64,000 nucleotides of DNA. Source: Styela clava. Taxonomy: Eukaryota > Chordata > Ascidiacea > Stolidobranchia > Styelidae. Under the pieces are notes generated by a model. That model made no database searches and was not told the origin of the DNA. It saw only the letters and a program-made list of their open reading frames with translations. The stretch lies in assembly GCF_964204865.1 (NCBI RefSeq), contig NC_135250.1:3782001-3846000 (forward strand), given 5' to 3'. How positions within the stretch are numbered: the first letter of the stretch is position 1; every line of letters begins with the position of its first letter. A program made the translations under genes and the position numbers. This document shows, in pieces, positions 12,201 to 21,969 of this stretch.

Positions 12201-13575
12201 AATAGTTGGATATTAGTTACAAACTAGGAGCAAAATTCAAAGAATGTGTTTAAATGTACAACATTTTTCTGGGCATGTAGGCAGCGGAAATCAGCAAATT
12301 TGAACTTTTTCATTCTTTAGACATTTTCCGGTACTCCAGTAGTATGTGTACCAGGTTAGGGTTAGGTCATAATTTTATTCCGATTTTACTTATTTTCGAT
12401 CTATTACGAGGACTGTTTGTGTTAGCCAAGTGAATATACCCCCTGCCCATAGGTTTCAGTCCCTTAATACAACTTGATGTAAAACAGGCGAACAAAATTA
12501 GTTACCTCCATATTTGTACACATACTTCTGGAGCGCCCATATTCCACATTCTGCTCACCTGCATGAATTCACTAACACTTAACGCAAAATTTTCTGCATG
12601 GAGAACATTACCTAACACTTAACACAATATTTTCATTATCTATTTGAAAAAAAAGAGAAGAAGTTGTGCTTATTGGTTTAATTTTGAGTATATTTCGGCT
12701 GTCCATGAAGAAAAATCGAAAAAATTAGAATTTTTATTTAAATGGTCAAAAACAAAGTAAAATGGTTGCCAATAGGCGGGCGATTTGAATCAATTTTTTT
12801 TTTACAATAACAATTTAGCTAATCGATTCATAGGCCCATTTCATGTCCGAGTCATAGACCAACTTTGTGTCTAATAAATAACTCAAATTCTTGATGAGAG
12901 CCAATGAGTTTCTAATAATGCTTCTTGGTTTATATACGACACATACACATGTAAATATTTCCAATTAATATTTTGGCTCAGTTTGATTTTATAAAATATC
13001 GTTGAAGTTATTACCGATTTACGCGATTTACTTTCGATGGTAATGTTATTAAGAAATATTCTTTATTCCGAATAAGGGAATTTATCGATACCACACATTG
13101 TCTTGGCCCTCACGGATGTATTAAATGAAGTAGAATACTTGAACAATTTCTGATTAAACAAAACAACAAACTTGGTTAAGATATATTGAGAACTGACTTT
13201 ATGACAAAATTGAAACTGCAAAGGGACTTTATGGATACCCTGTATATATCAGGCATATCGAAAATTTCAACGTTGAAAAATATTCTAATGTCTTTTTTAA
13301 TCCATACTTTATTGTTTGGTCTTCAGAATCCGGCTAAAGGAGGCGAAGGCAACTCGAACAGCTTTCGAAACCCAGCACACACCCAAGTCACACCTCTTGG
13401 TTCACCGACATCTAATCGACAAGCTTCTACTTCCAGCAATAACACATCCACCAGATCTGCCAAAAGAAACGGGTTTAAACAGTTTAATAATACTGAAAGA
13501 GGAAACGTTGGTTCAAGACCAGCCAGTGGCAACTCTGACAATTTCCCTAGTAGAAGAGTCACAAAAGCTTGGTGA
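275..13575 (+). CDS. ADGRD1: Adhesion G-protein-coupled receptor, ADGRD1 (GPR133)-like, 3' part of gene (12 exons)
   Basis: Coding exons read directly with AG/GT borders and consistent phases: 275-358, 1079-1249, 2094-2197, 5446-5557, 5986-6139, 6650-6716, 7621-7690, 7986-8086, 9021-9189, 10047-10166, 10804-10830, 13327-13575. Together they give 476 codons including the TGA stop. The order is: end of the GAIN domain; GPS with the cleavage motif HL/T followed by the tethered agonist [13 protein letters not shown]; seven membrane segments; and a Ser/Arg-rich cytoplasmic tail. The conserved disulfide cysteines are present at the top of TM3 ([13 protein letters not shown]) and in extracellular loop 2 (NCWLD). 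TM6-TM7 reads [10 protein letters not shown] then [14 protein letters not shown]. The agonist and the segment after TM7 ([15 protein letters not shown]) resemble vertebrate ADGRD1 more than latrophilins or CELSRs, from my memory of those families. Such receptors sit in the plasma membrane and signal when the agonist is exposed. The 5' ectodomain exons lie outside the window. The assignment to ADGRD is an inference; the adhesion GPCR class is secure. Confidence 0.93.
373..649. mobile_element. hAT-like MITE (TIR CAGGGTTGTGCAAC) in the ADGRD1 intron
   Basis: The 277-bp element has ends CAGGGTTGTGCAAC and GTTGTACATCCCTG. It is flanked by a perfect 8-bp direct duplication ATCTATAT (365-372 and 650-657). 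An 8-bp duplication with these ends points to the hAT superfamily. Related copies lie at 3523-4197 and 13628-13931. Confidence 0.85.
764..877. repeat. Two-copy tandem repeat of about 57 bp
   Basis: A unit beginning TTCAAGGCTTGAACGT and running to AAATAGCTTTTT occurs twice head to tail, with only two or three differences. It lies in the intron before the GPS exon. No coding potential is evident. Confidence 0.85.
1079..1249 (+). CDS. ADGRD1: Exon of the ADGRD1-like gene carrying the GPS autoproteolysis site
   Basis: This exon follows a TTTTCAG acceptor and ends at a GTATGG donor, both in phase 0. It encodes 57 residues with the GPS cysteine/tryptophan pattern ([18 protein letters not shown]) and the cleavage tripeptide H-L-T in [11 protein letters not shown]. 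All residues expected for self-cleavage between Leu and Thr are present. The upstream exon 275-358 supplies the preceding GAIN strands ([11 protein letters not shown]). Confidence 0.93.
1261..1745. repeat. Pyrimidine-rich (CT)n tract just downstream of the GPS exon
   Basis: The plus strand is dominated by CTCTCT, TTTCTC and CCCTC runs for nearly 500 bp, densest at 1262-1330, 1420-1490 and 1585-1735. The long open frames here, such as 1252-1536, come from stop-poor low-complexity sequence and are not genes. Confidence 0.85.
2765..3178. mobile_element. hAT-like MITE (TIR CAGGGGTTCCCAAACC)
   Basis: The 414-bp element has ends CAGGGGTTCCCAAACC and GCTTGAGAACCCCTG. It has a perfect 8-bp target duplication GAATAAAT at 2757-2764 and 3179-3186. 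There is no transposase frame. It sits in the intron between the first and second membrane-segment exons of the receptor. Confidence 0.88.
3222..3309. mobile_element. Fragment of the CAGTGGTTCTCAAAC hAT-like MITE
   Basis: This is only the right end of the family that is full length at 8262-8657: GACAAATTCTAAAAAAGG through GCGGCTTAAAAAGCTTGAGAACCAC. The left part is missing. Confidence 0.65.
3523..4197. mobile_element. hAT-like element (TIR CAGGGGTGTGCAGCC)
   Basis: The 675-bp element has ends CAGGGGTGTGCAGCC and GGTTGCACACTCCTG. Its inner ends (AATACAGAAGGGC) match the element at 373-649. The flanks match at only five of eight bases. The middle begins with what looks like another element's end at about 3701 (AGTGGTTCCTAAACC), so it is probably a nested insertion. 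Confidence 0.65.
4744..4899. mobile_element. Palindromic MITE, GGTACTCC superfamily, type A
   Basis: This is almost one long inverted repeat. The left arm carries AAGTATGTGCACC and AAATGGCGCACAACCTGAA, and the right arm carries their complements, with ACCAGGTTAGGGTTCAG next to the centre. Other type A copies lie at about 6345-6455, 37635-37744, 43121-43240 and 45989-46098. Confidence 0.75.
6345..6455. mobile_element. Palindromic MITE, type A
   Basis: About 110 bp, with arms GGAGCTCCGGAAGTATGTGC and CACATACTTCGGGAGCACC and internal GATGGCGCACGACC facing GTTGTGCGCCATC. It lies in the receptor intron after the exon ending at 6139. Confidence 0.72.
6998..7202 (-). mobile_element. MITE type B (minus orientation)
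   Basis: It begins GGCGCTCCAGAAGTATTTGT and ends CACACTACGGGAGTA. Between them it carries the family core GTTCGCCTACTTCACATCA, GGGGGTATATTCACTTGGC and CCCCGAACTCGT. Confidence 0.75.
7302..7519 (+). mobile_element. MITE type B with 8-bp target duplication
   Basis: It begins GGTACTACCGTAGTAT and ends CACATACTTCTAGAGCACC. It is flanked by AAATTTTT (7294-7301) and AAATTTGT (7520-7527), seven of eight identical. It lies only about 100 bp before the exon at 7621. Confidence 0.8.
8262..8657. mobile_element. hAT-like MITE (TIR CAGTGGTTCTCAAAC family)
   Basis: Ends are CAGTAGTTCTCAAAC and GTTTGAGGACCACTG. The flanks ACTTAGAA and ATTTGGAA match at six of eight bases. Other copies: 14964-15249, 18444-18726, 46244-46526 and 48390-48704. 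The open frame at 8378-8569 lies inside it and is not a gene. Confidence 0.8.
9330..9508 (+). mobile_element. MITE type B, internally shortened
   Basis: It runs from GGTACTCCCGTAGTGTAAG to CACTTCTGGAGCGCC, with a run of 13 or so C at about 9407-9419. Part of the usual left interior (ACCAGGTTAGGG) is missing. It starts 141 bp after the TM6-TM7 exon of the receptor. Confidence 0.75.
10236..10553. mobile_element. hAT-like element (left end CAGTGGTTCTCAACC)
   Basis: The left end is typical of hAT. The right end is degenerate. The 8-bp direct repeat CTATAGAA at 10228-10235 and 10554-10561 is perfect. It lies 70 bp after the tail exon 10047-10166 of the receptor. Confidence 0.65.
10804..10830 (+). 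CDS. ADGRD1: 27-bp microexon in the ADGRD1-like cytoplasmic tail
   Basis: A TTTAG acceptor and a GTGAGT donor flank nine codons (PTQEEARIL). The phase is 0/0, so including or skipping the microexon keeps the frame with the exons on both sides. This makes it a candidate cassette exon. The call rests on splice sites and phase only. Confidence 0.6.
12330..12537 (+). mobile_element. MITE type B with 8-bp target duplication
   Basis: It runs from GGTACTCCAGTAGTATGTGT to CATACTTCTGGAGCGCC. The flanks CATTTTCC (12322-12329) and CATATTCC (12538-12545) match at seven of eight bases. The interior has the family core GGTTAGGGTTAGGTCATAAT and ACAACTTGATGTAAA. Confidence 0.82.
13083..13249. mobile_element. 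Mariner-type MITE (family E)
   Basis: It carries GGCCCTCACGGATGTATTAA, TATATTGAGAACTGACTTTA and the end GGGACTTTATGGATACCCTG. Related copies lie at 14484-14640, 25870-26074, 52139-52332 and 60949-61152. The better-kept copy at 25870 has ends AGGGTGTCC and GGACACCCT next to TA, so a Tc1/mariner origin is likely. Confidence 0.6.
13327..13575 (+). CDS. ADGRD1: Terminal coding exon of the ADGRD1-like gene
   Basis: It opens after a GGTCTTCAG acceptor in phase 0 and runs 82 codons to TGA. The product is Ser/Asn/Thr-rich (for example [15 protein letters not shown]), as expected of a cytoplasmic receptor tail. The overlapping alternative frame is also open (to 13630) and is Leu-rich, but it does not match the phase of the preceding exons. 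A hAT-like element starts 52 bp after the stop. Confidence 0.7.
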   Translation, partial: NPAKGGEGNSNSFRNPAHTQVTPLGSPTSNRQASTSSNNTSTRSAKRNGFKQFNNTERGNVGSRPASGNSDNFPSRRVTKAW

Positions 13576-13627
13576 AAATTTACCGCTATCATCATTCTCC
13601 CTGCACTCTCGGTTTTATGGCCCAGAA

Positions 13628-13931
13628 TAGGGTTGTGCAATCTTTAATACAGGCGGCCCAGATATAAAGAACTAGGCAAACCCGCGGGCTTTCTAGTAGT
13701 TACAGGCACAAATGTTTTCAAGCCAGCTGTTAGGGCAATATAACGTCCTATGCCTCAGGTATAGGCTTTGCAACTCAAAGGTATTGGAATTACTCGCGCG
13801 TACAAGATTGAACAAAATCAAAAACTCGTTTTCCTGCCCGCACACCATTCAAAATTGGCACCTCTCTGTGGGCTTCACAACTTTTCCTTGTGGGTCGCAT
13901 TTGGCCTGCAGCCGCAAGTTGCACACCCCTG
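13628..13931. mobile_element. hAT-like MITE in the presumed 3' UTR of the ADGRD1-like gene
   Basis: Ends are TAGGGTTGTGCAATC and AAGTTGCACACCCCTG. The flanks GCCCAGAA (13620-13627) and GCCTAGAA (13932-13939) match at seven of eight bases. It begins 52 bp after the receptor stop codon, so it is probably transcribed unless cleavage occurs before it. Confidence 0.8.
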
Positions 13932-14963
13932 GCCTAGAAGGTTGTTTAGAGACGTAAACGTCTGCTTATATGGGAAGCTGACATATATTGAAAAACAAGC
14001 AAAACATTTAAAAGTATCGCACTTACTAACGAACGCAAAATGTTACCCTTTTTATGCACTGGTCTATGTCGAAGGATTTGGAATCTTCGCACCTTGGATG
14101 ATATATATATATATATAGGGTGTCCGTGAAGTCTTAAAAAATTTGTGAAAAAAAAATGAAGCAGTGATACATCTCCCGTATAGAATATGTATTTATTTCC
14201 TTATTCCCTTTTCATTTTTGGCGCCATTGAACCCTTTGCACTTAGCATCAACTTTTCTGCGTTTTGTTGGCATTTGTCTAATTATAATTGAATTATAGGT
14301 TCATTGAACGAGTAATTGTGAATTTTATACTTGTTGGGTTATAATATAAGTTAGTCTAAACGCGTCTCACAATGAATTGTGTAACGTGAAAAATATCGTC
14401 AAAACAGCTGTTTTGTTACTATAATTCAGTGAAGCGTCGTGGGCCGGATTATGTTACTCCGCGGGCCGGAGGTTGCCGACTTCTGCCATATATTGTGTTG
14501 GCCCTCACAGATTTATTAAATGAAGCAAAAATACTTAAACAATTACTGATTAGAAAACAGCAAACCAGGTTAAGATATATTGAGAACTGACTTCATAACA
14601 AAATTGAAATTGTAAAGGGAATTTATGGACTATATTTCCACACATCATGTTTCTCAAAGTCAACGATTCTTCTCATATTTCCGAATAATGTCTACAAATG
14701 AAGAAATTTTATATAAATCTGCACCAGTATTTCTTACATTTTTTTTTATTCTCTTTTATATTGATAGTTTTATATTTTGATTCTCATGACTTTTCACTGC
14801 ACATTTTTGATGAAATTATAAAATTTTCTGTCACATTAACACAGTCCAAGTTAATTTAAGCGGCCATTTTTGTAACTGCAGTACTTTTGTAGACTTAAAA
14901 TGAACTACCAAATATGAAGAATTGGCAATTTCGATCTTCAATACTACCTAATACTGTCTAAAC

Positions 14964-15249
14964 CAGTGGTTCTCAAACTTAACGCGCCCTCTTATTAGAA
15001 TTTGTCAAGTCTCGCGCCCCACCTCAGAAAAAACTAGCTAACAATAAGCTACAAATAACGGATAGTAAGGCGAAAGTAAAGTTTTACTCAGTAAACACGT
15101 TGAAAATACGTGGATAAAACGTAGATATCCAAAATAATGCGGGCAAGATCAAATCTAACAAATATTTTTGTTTTTAATTAGCTTCACGCCCCCTTAAAAT
15201 ATTGTCTACGCCCTCCTTGTGGGGCGAGCCCCACGTTTGAGAACCACTG
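14964..15249. mobile_element. hAT-like MITE (CAGTGGTTCTCAAAC family), duplicated copy 1
   Basis: Ends are CAGTGGTTCTCAAAC and GTTTGAGAACCACTG, a perfect 15-bp inverted pair. The interior has GCGCCCTCTTATTAGAATTT and GCCCTCCTTGTGGGGC. Confidence 0.85.
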
Positions 15250-16346
15250 GTGTAGTATTATATGGGAATATTAAATTCTCGGAACATTACAATTCGTTGA
15301 TATAAAAGGTAACCCAATTGTTTTTCTACAAAGTAACACCATATGCCAAGTCAATCTAGTCCAAGGGTTCCCAAACTGGGTGACGTCAGAGGTATTTATT
15401 TGTCATTTGAATGAAAAAGTTTCAACATTGAAGTTCTTGAGTTTTTGGAAATGAAATTGAAAGACGATGTGAAGGACGCATCGCTCCGCCATCGGGTCTA
15501 CAACACCTTTGAACATATAACCTTCGAACTACGTTTCAAGGGTACAGTTGATTGGGCATAATGTTTTGTTTTGCATAACTTTTAATCTGCCCGTTATTTC
15601 GGAAAAAATGCGATATCCGAGTTTCAAAGTAATAGGACACCATAGCAAAAATTAAACCGATGTGCCTTAAATTTATTTTTAATATTCTTATGTGTGATTT
15701 TCTTTTTATGTGTGCTTTTTATTTTCCACTGTACTTTCACATATCATGACGATAGTTGCTTTAGAAGTTGCACTTGATTTTGTGCAAAATATATATACTC
15801 CTTATAAAATCTTTTGTACTTTGTCAATTTTACCGATGGTTTATGTAGTAACTGATCCTGTGCGCAATAGGTGTTAAGATAGCATTTACATATTTATCCC
15901 GGGAGAGAAGAAAGCCGATAAAACACCTTAAACATATGATGAACCACGGCCTCTCGTCAGGTTACCAGTTTATGTCCAGTATGGAGTTATTTAGTCAGTC
16001 ATCCGTTCCAGATGCATAGACTTGACGGTGGAGGAAAATCGATATGCACAAGCCGACGAATTATTTGTGAAACGACAAAACAATGTGCATTTTTATAACA
16101 AAATGGCAAATGGGTGTAGCAAAAAAAGAAATATAAATCATGTGTAATCAATTCGCTGGTGAAGAATATAGAAAGTGAATTGTCAAAAAGTGAGGAGAAC
16201 TAGTAACGGAAAACACAGTAAAGAAAGCGAGTATGGCGGTCATGACATCAAGCTTGATGAAGGCACTAAAACAAATACTAATCACACAGTGCATGAGAGA
16301 AAAAAATCCTTTCACATTAGTGAAAAAAGTTGTGGAAACTAATTAC

Positions 16347-16731
16347 TAGGGCTGGGCATTTTCGAATACCTGATGTTTCAGAATCGAATATTTTTTTCGA
16401 ATCCAATCGAATCTCGAATACTTGGAAGATATAAAATTGTATGTAACTTTCTTATTATATTAGGTTACTAAAAACATAGTATATATACATCACTCAGGCA
16501 GATTGCTGAGCGTTCACATACAATAAAAAACGCGTTTTCGTCAATAACTCACTACAGAAAAGAGTTATATATATGTCAGAATTGCATTGAAAAATATGGC
16601 TTCAATAAAAAAAATTGAGAAATTTACCTCGACCATTGGTGGAAGGGAAAAAAACAAGATGGCGGCGATTCGAAATTTTGCTTTGAACCGATTCGAATAT
16701 TTTACTATTCGATTCAAAATTCCCAGCCCTA
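16347..16731. mobile_element. hAT-like MITE (TIR TAGGGCTGGGCATTT), duplicated copy 1
   Basis: The 385-bp element runs from TAGGGCTGGGCATTTTCGAA to TTCAAAATTCCCAGCCCTA. It has a perfect 8-bp target duplication CTAATTAC at 16339-16346 and 16732-16739. The interior is rich in TCGAAT motifs. Family members: 19826-20204, 39644-40048 and 62391-62788. Confidence 0.9.
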
Positions 16732-18443
16732 CTAATTACTCAAGCTGGGTGTAACAAAACGCATAACTATAGGGAATGAATGATTCTTGCGTAGCATGAA
16801 AGAGCAATAACTGTTTTTATGATAACGAAATGTGTTCATTAGAACAGAAAATATGCATGATTCAACACCATCAGCACTTGAAGTTCAATTAGTGTGAGAA
16901 AGTGACAAATAAACAAACAAAAAAACTGAACAATATTGTACATAAATGAAGTCAAATTTGTGAAAGTCCAAAATCTGAATTATCAAATATTTGTTTTTAC
17001 TGAACTTTTTCGACAACCTCCAGTAAAAGTGTTATGGCGAAAACATGAAATAAATAGCTCAGATTCAAAATTAGATATTTTAATTTGTATACCCGTCAAC
17101 CAAAAGAATGTGCGTCAGATAGTTTTAAAGATAGGAGTATAATATATTTAAAGAAAATGTAGGAAAGATGAGCTTACTTCCGAAACACTTACGTCGTTTG
17201 GAGTAGTACGATTGTAATCCAGTCAAGTCGAGTTCATTTTTTCCAACCAGAAAAAAGTATATCACACGAGCACAAATTTCGAAGTAACGGGGAACCAAAG
17301 CCGGTTATCGAGCAGCGATTCCCGAAATATATAATTATTTTCAAGGAATATTACGTACAAGTTTAAGGCTACGACGTGCAATTGCTCACTCATTCATAAA
17401 CAGTATTTTATTATAAAGACTTTGCAAACGACTACTGAGGTATCAAAATACACATAGAAATACGCGGAGATGTCAGGAATCTGTTAGGCACGGCAGCTAA
17501 TCCGCCTCAAAGTAACACTTTTGTGTAAAGATGAGCTTGGTGCATAAAAAATACAGGTAAGGAGTGTAAGTGTGCGCGCTAAAATGCAAAATGGGATGGT
17601 CCTGCATTCTTCAACTTCAATAGTGATGCACTTGAAGAAGTTTTGTCGGCGTCTTATATTATTTTAATTACCGGTACAATAAAATATAAACTAAATCGCT
17701 GCATGCACTATTGACTATAGCAATAATGTTATTATCATAAAATAAGCAAGGAATGAGTTTAAAATCCATGCACCCGAAACAAATAACTGAAATAACTAGC
17801 TAACTAATCTCATACACGACATCGGCCAAAAATTACTATGACGACATGGACTGGTACCCGGACTCGAGGCTGCGGTACACCATATGATTGAGCCATCTAT
17901 CGGCTTCTCTCTCTTCAAGAAATGTTCGAAAATCCAATCCTATCCTAAAACGCCTACTTCGTTGCTACTCAGTACTCTGACCCAGTGTTGTTCAACCTTT
18001 TTTTACCGTGGTATACCATTTACATTTTTTCAAGAACTTTGTATACCTTACAAATATTCTGAGAACTGACTTCATAACAAAATTGAAATTGTAAAGGGAA
18101 TTTATGGACTATATTTCCACACATCATGTTTCTCAAAGTCAACGATTCTTCTCATATTTCCGAATAATGTCTACAAATGAAGAAATTTCATATACCTAAA
18201 TACGCACCAGTATTTCTTACATTTTTTTTAATCTTTTTGATATTGATAGTTTTAGATTTTGATTCTCATGACTTTTCTCTGCACATTTTTGATGAAATCA
18301 TAAATATTTCTGTCACATTAAAATAGTTTAAGTTAATTTATGCGGTCGTTTTTGTAACTGCAGTACTTTTGTAGACTTAAAATGAACTACCAAATGAAGA
18401 ATTGGCAATTTCGATCTTCAATACTACCTAATACTGTCTAAAC

Positions 18444-18726
18444 CAGTGGTTCTCAAACTTAACGCGCCCTCTTATTAGAATTTGTCAAGTCTCGCACCCC
18501 ACCTCAAAAAAACTAGCTAACAATAAGCTATAAATAATGGATAGTAAGGCGAACGTATGTTTTACTCAGTAAACACGTTGAAAATACGTGGATGGAACGT
18601 AAATATCCAAAATAATGCGGGCAAGGTCAAATCTAACAAATATTTTTGTTTTTAATTAGCTTCACGCTCCCTCAAAATATTGTCTACGCCCCCCTTGTGG
18701 GGCGCGCCCCACGTTTGAGATCACTG
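18444..18726. mobile_element. hAT-like MITE (CAGTGGTTCTCAAAC family), duplicated copy 2
   Basis: This is the counterpart of 14964-15249 in the second duplication unit. It has the same left flank GTCTAAAC and a slightly decayed right end (GATCACTG). Confidence 0.85.
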
Positions 18727-19825
18727 GTATAGTATTATATGGAAATACTAAATTCTCGGAACATTACAATTCGTTGATATAAAAGGTAACCCAATTGTTT
18801 TTCTACAAAGTAACACCATATGCCAAGTCAATCTAGTCCAAGGGTTCCCAAACTGGGTGACGTCAGAGGTATTTATTTGTCATTTGAATGAAAAAGTTTC
18901 AACATTGAAGTTCTTGAGTTCTTGGAAATGAAATTGAAAGACGATGTGAAGAACGCATTGCTCCGCCATCGGGTCTACAACACCTTCGAACATATAACCT
19001 TCGAACTACGTTTCAAGGGGTACAGTTGATTGGGCATAATGTTTTTTTTTTTTTGCATAACTTTTAATCTGCCCGTTATTTCGGAAAAAATGCGATATCC
19101 GAGTTTCAAAGTAATAGGACACCATAGCAAAAATTAAACCGATGTGCCTTAAATTTATTTTTAATATTCTTATGTGTGATTTTCTTTTTATGTGTGCTTT
19201 TTTTTCCACTGTACTTTCACGTATCATGACGATAGTTGCTTTAGAAGTTGCACTTGATTTTGTGCAAAATATATATACTCCTTATAAAATCTTTTGTACT
19301 TTGTCAATTTTACCGATGGTTTATGTTGTAACTGATCCTGTGCGCAATAGGTGTTAAGATAGCATTTACATATTTATCCCGGGAGAGAGGAAAGCCGATA
19401 AGACATCTTAAACATATGATGAACCACGGCCTCTCGTCAGGTTACCAGTTTATGTCCAGTATGGAGTTATTTAGTCAGTCATCCGTTCCAGATGCATAGA
19501 CTTGACGGTGGAGGAAAATCGATATGCACAAGCCGACGAATTATTTGTGAAACGACAAAACAATGTGCATTTTTATAACAAAATGGCAAATGGGTGTAGC
19601 AAAAAAAGAAATATAAATCATGTGTAATCATTTCGCTGGTGAAGAATATAGAAAGTGAATTGTCAAAATGTGAAAAGAAACAGCAACGGAAAACACAGTA
19701 AAGGAAGCTAGTATGGCGGTCATGACATCAAGCTTGATGAAGGCACCAAAACAAAAACTAATCACACAGTGCATGGGGGAGAAAAGTCCTTTCACAATAG
19801 TGAAAAAGTTGTGGAAACTAATTAC

Positions 19826-20204
19826 TAGGGCTGGGCATTTTCGAATACCTGATGATTTCAGAATCAAATCGAATATTATTTTCGAATCGAATCTCGAAAG
19901 ATACAAAATTGTATGTAACTTTCTTATTATATTAGGTTACTGAAAACATAGTATACATCACTCAGGCGGATTGCTGAGCGTTCACATACAATAAAAAACG
20001 CGTTTTCATCAATAACTCACTACAGAAAAGAGTTATATATATGTCAGAATTGCATTGAAAAATATGGCTTCAATAAAAAAAATTGAAAAATTTATCTCGA
20101 CCATTGGCTGAAAGAGAAAAAAAAAGATGGCGGCGATTTGAAATTATGCTCCGAACCGATTCGAATAATTTACTATTCGATTTGATTCAAAATTCCCAGC
20201 CCTA
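19826..20204. mobile_element. hAT-like MITE (TIR TAGGGCTGGGCATTT), duplicated copy 2
   Basis: The 379-bp element carries the same CTAATTAC duplication (19818-19825, 20205-20212) as the copy at 16347. It was therefore carried along by the segmental duplication and is not an independent insertion. Confidence 0.9.
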
Positions 20205-21324
20205 CTAATTACTTAAGCTGAGTGTAACAAAACGCATAACTATAGGGAATGAATGATTCTTGCGTAGCATGAAAGAGCAATACCTGTTTTTATGATAACA
20301 AAATGTGTTCATTAGAACAGAAAATATGCATGATTCAACACCATCAGCACTTGAAGTTCTATTAGTGTGAGAAAGTGACAAATAAACAAACAAAAAAACT
20401 GAACAATATTGTACATAAATGAAGTCAAATTTGTGAAAGTCCAAAATCTAAATTATCAAATATTTGTTTTTACTGGACTTTTTCGACAACCTCCAGTAAA
20501 AGTGTTATGGCGAAAACATGAAATAAATAGCTCAGATTTAAAATTAGATATTTTAATTTGTTTACCTGTCAACCATAAGAATGTGCGTCAGATAGTTTTA
20601 AAGATGTATAATAAGGAGTATAATATATTTAAAGAAAATGTAGGAAAGATGAGCTTACTTCCGAAACATGTCGTTGGGAGTAGTACGGTTGTAATCCAGT
20701 CAATTCGAGTTTATTTTTTCCAACCAGGAAAAAAAATATCACACGAGCACAAATTCGAGAAAATGATTATTTGAATTTTTACTGGGGAAGGGAAGTAACG
20801 GGGAACCAAAGCCGGTTATCGAGCAGCGATACCCGAAATATATAATCATTTTCAATAAATATTACGTGCAAGTTCAAGGCTACGACTTGCGATTGCTCAC
20901 CCATCAATTTTTTTCTTATAATGATTTTGCAAACGACTACTGAGGTATCAAAAGGCACATAGGAATATGCGAGATGTCAGGAATCTGTTAAGCACGGCAG
21001 CTAAACCGCCTCAAAGTAAAACTTTCGTGTAAAGATGAGCTTGGTGCAGAAAAAATTTAGGTAAAAATTGAGAGTGTAAGTGTGCGAGCTAAAATGCAAA
21101 ATGGGCTGATCCTGCATTCTTCAACTTCAATAGTGATGCACTTGAAGAAGTTTTGTCGGCGTCTTATATTATTTTAATTACCGGCACAAAAAATATGAAC
21201 CAAATCGCTGCTTGCACTATAGCAATAATGTGATTATTATAAAATAAGCAAGGAATAAGTTCAAAAGACCATGCACCCGAAACAAATAGGCCTACTGAAA
21301 TAACTAGCTAACTATAGTTATAAT

Positions 21325-21515
21325 CAGATACAGTTCCAATACATTTGAACCCACGACAATTGCACCTGCATACTATTGCACTTATGGATTTTTTTGTTTT
21401 GTTTTACGGGTATTTGAACCCATACTAGCCCTAACCCATGGGTTTTAGCATATAGATTGAACCCGCGGTTATACTCATGGGTTCAAATGTACGTGGGTTC
21501 AAATGTATGGTCACC
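21325..21515. repeat. Interspersed repeat F with TTTGAACCCA ends, copy 1
   Basis: It contains ACATTTGAACCCACGACAAT near the left end and ATGGGTTCAAATGTACG near the right, with ACCCTAACCCATGGGTTTTA-like sequence between. A second copy lies at 55237-55402. The inverted GAACCC and GGGTTC ends suggest another MITE, class unknown. Confidence 0.65.
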
Positions 21516-21969
21516 GTAAAAAATACTTACTGTATTGTACTGTATCAAGGTCATTTATTTATCTTGGTTGACCGTATCCACTATGTGGCGTTGTTTAATG
21601 TGTTTTTGTTGTTTTCCATCGGATGAGAGTTTTAATTTCAGGCGCATTATTGCAATTTCGTTAAGGTAGATAAGATAGGAAGATATATTTTAAGCTATGT
21701 GCAAAAACAAAAATGATAGTTAGTAACTGCGGCACTAGACAAACACACAAGAATACACGACGCAATAAATTCATGATCAAACTTCAATTACGGTTTTTTC
21801 GTTATTGGGTTTGGAACTGCAGACCTGAGATAAAAAAGTCCCGAAATCTTAAACTTTGGTGTCATTGGCAATTCAACAACTTTTCCAACCACAAGACGTT
21901 TGACTTATGATTTTGTTTAAATTTGCTTCCAGCAGTTGGGAGTTGTTTAGCAATATTAATACTGTAGAG

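Larger units (their letters stand above)
14582..18060. repeat. First copy of a 3.3-kb tandem segmental duplication
   Basis: From GAGAACTGACTTCATAACAA onward the sequence aligns along its length with 18061-21314, with a few percent substitutions and small indels. Homology is clear to about 17806. The last 255 bp (a SINE tail and unknown sequence) are absent from the second copy. The start lies inside a mariner-type MITE (family E) that extends further left only in this copy. Confidence 0.9.
18061..21314. repeat. Second copy of the 3.3-kb tandem segmental duplication
   Basis: It is a head-to-tail copy of 14582-17806. It contains the same nested hAT-like elements at the same places, with the same flanks. 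It therefore arose by duplication of a segment that already held them. It ends near AACTAGCTAACTA, next to a different repeat (21325-21515). Confidence 0.9.

Noticed and set aside
13316..13630. Alternative frame of the terminal receptor exon
   Set aside because: It is open and longer, but it does not match the phase-0 junctions of the preceding exons.
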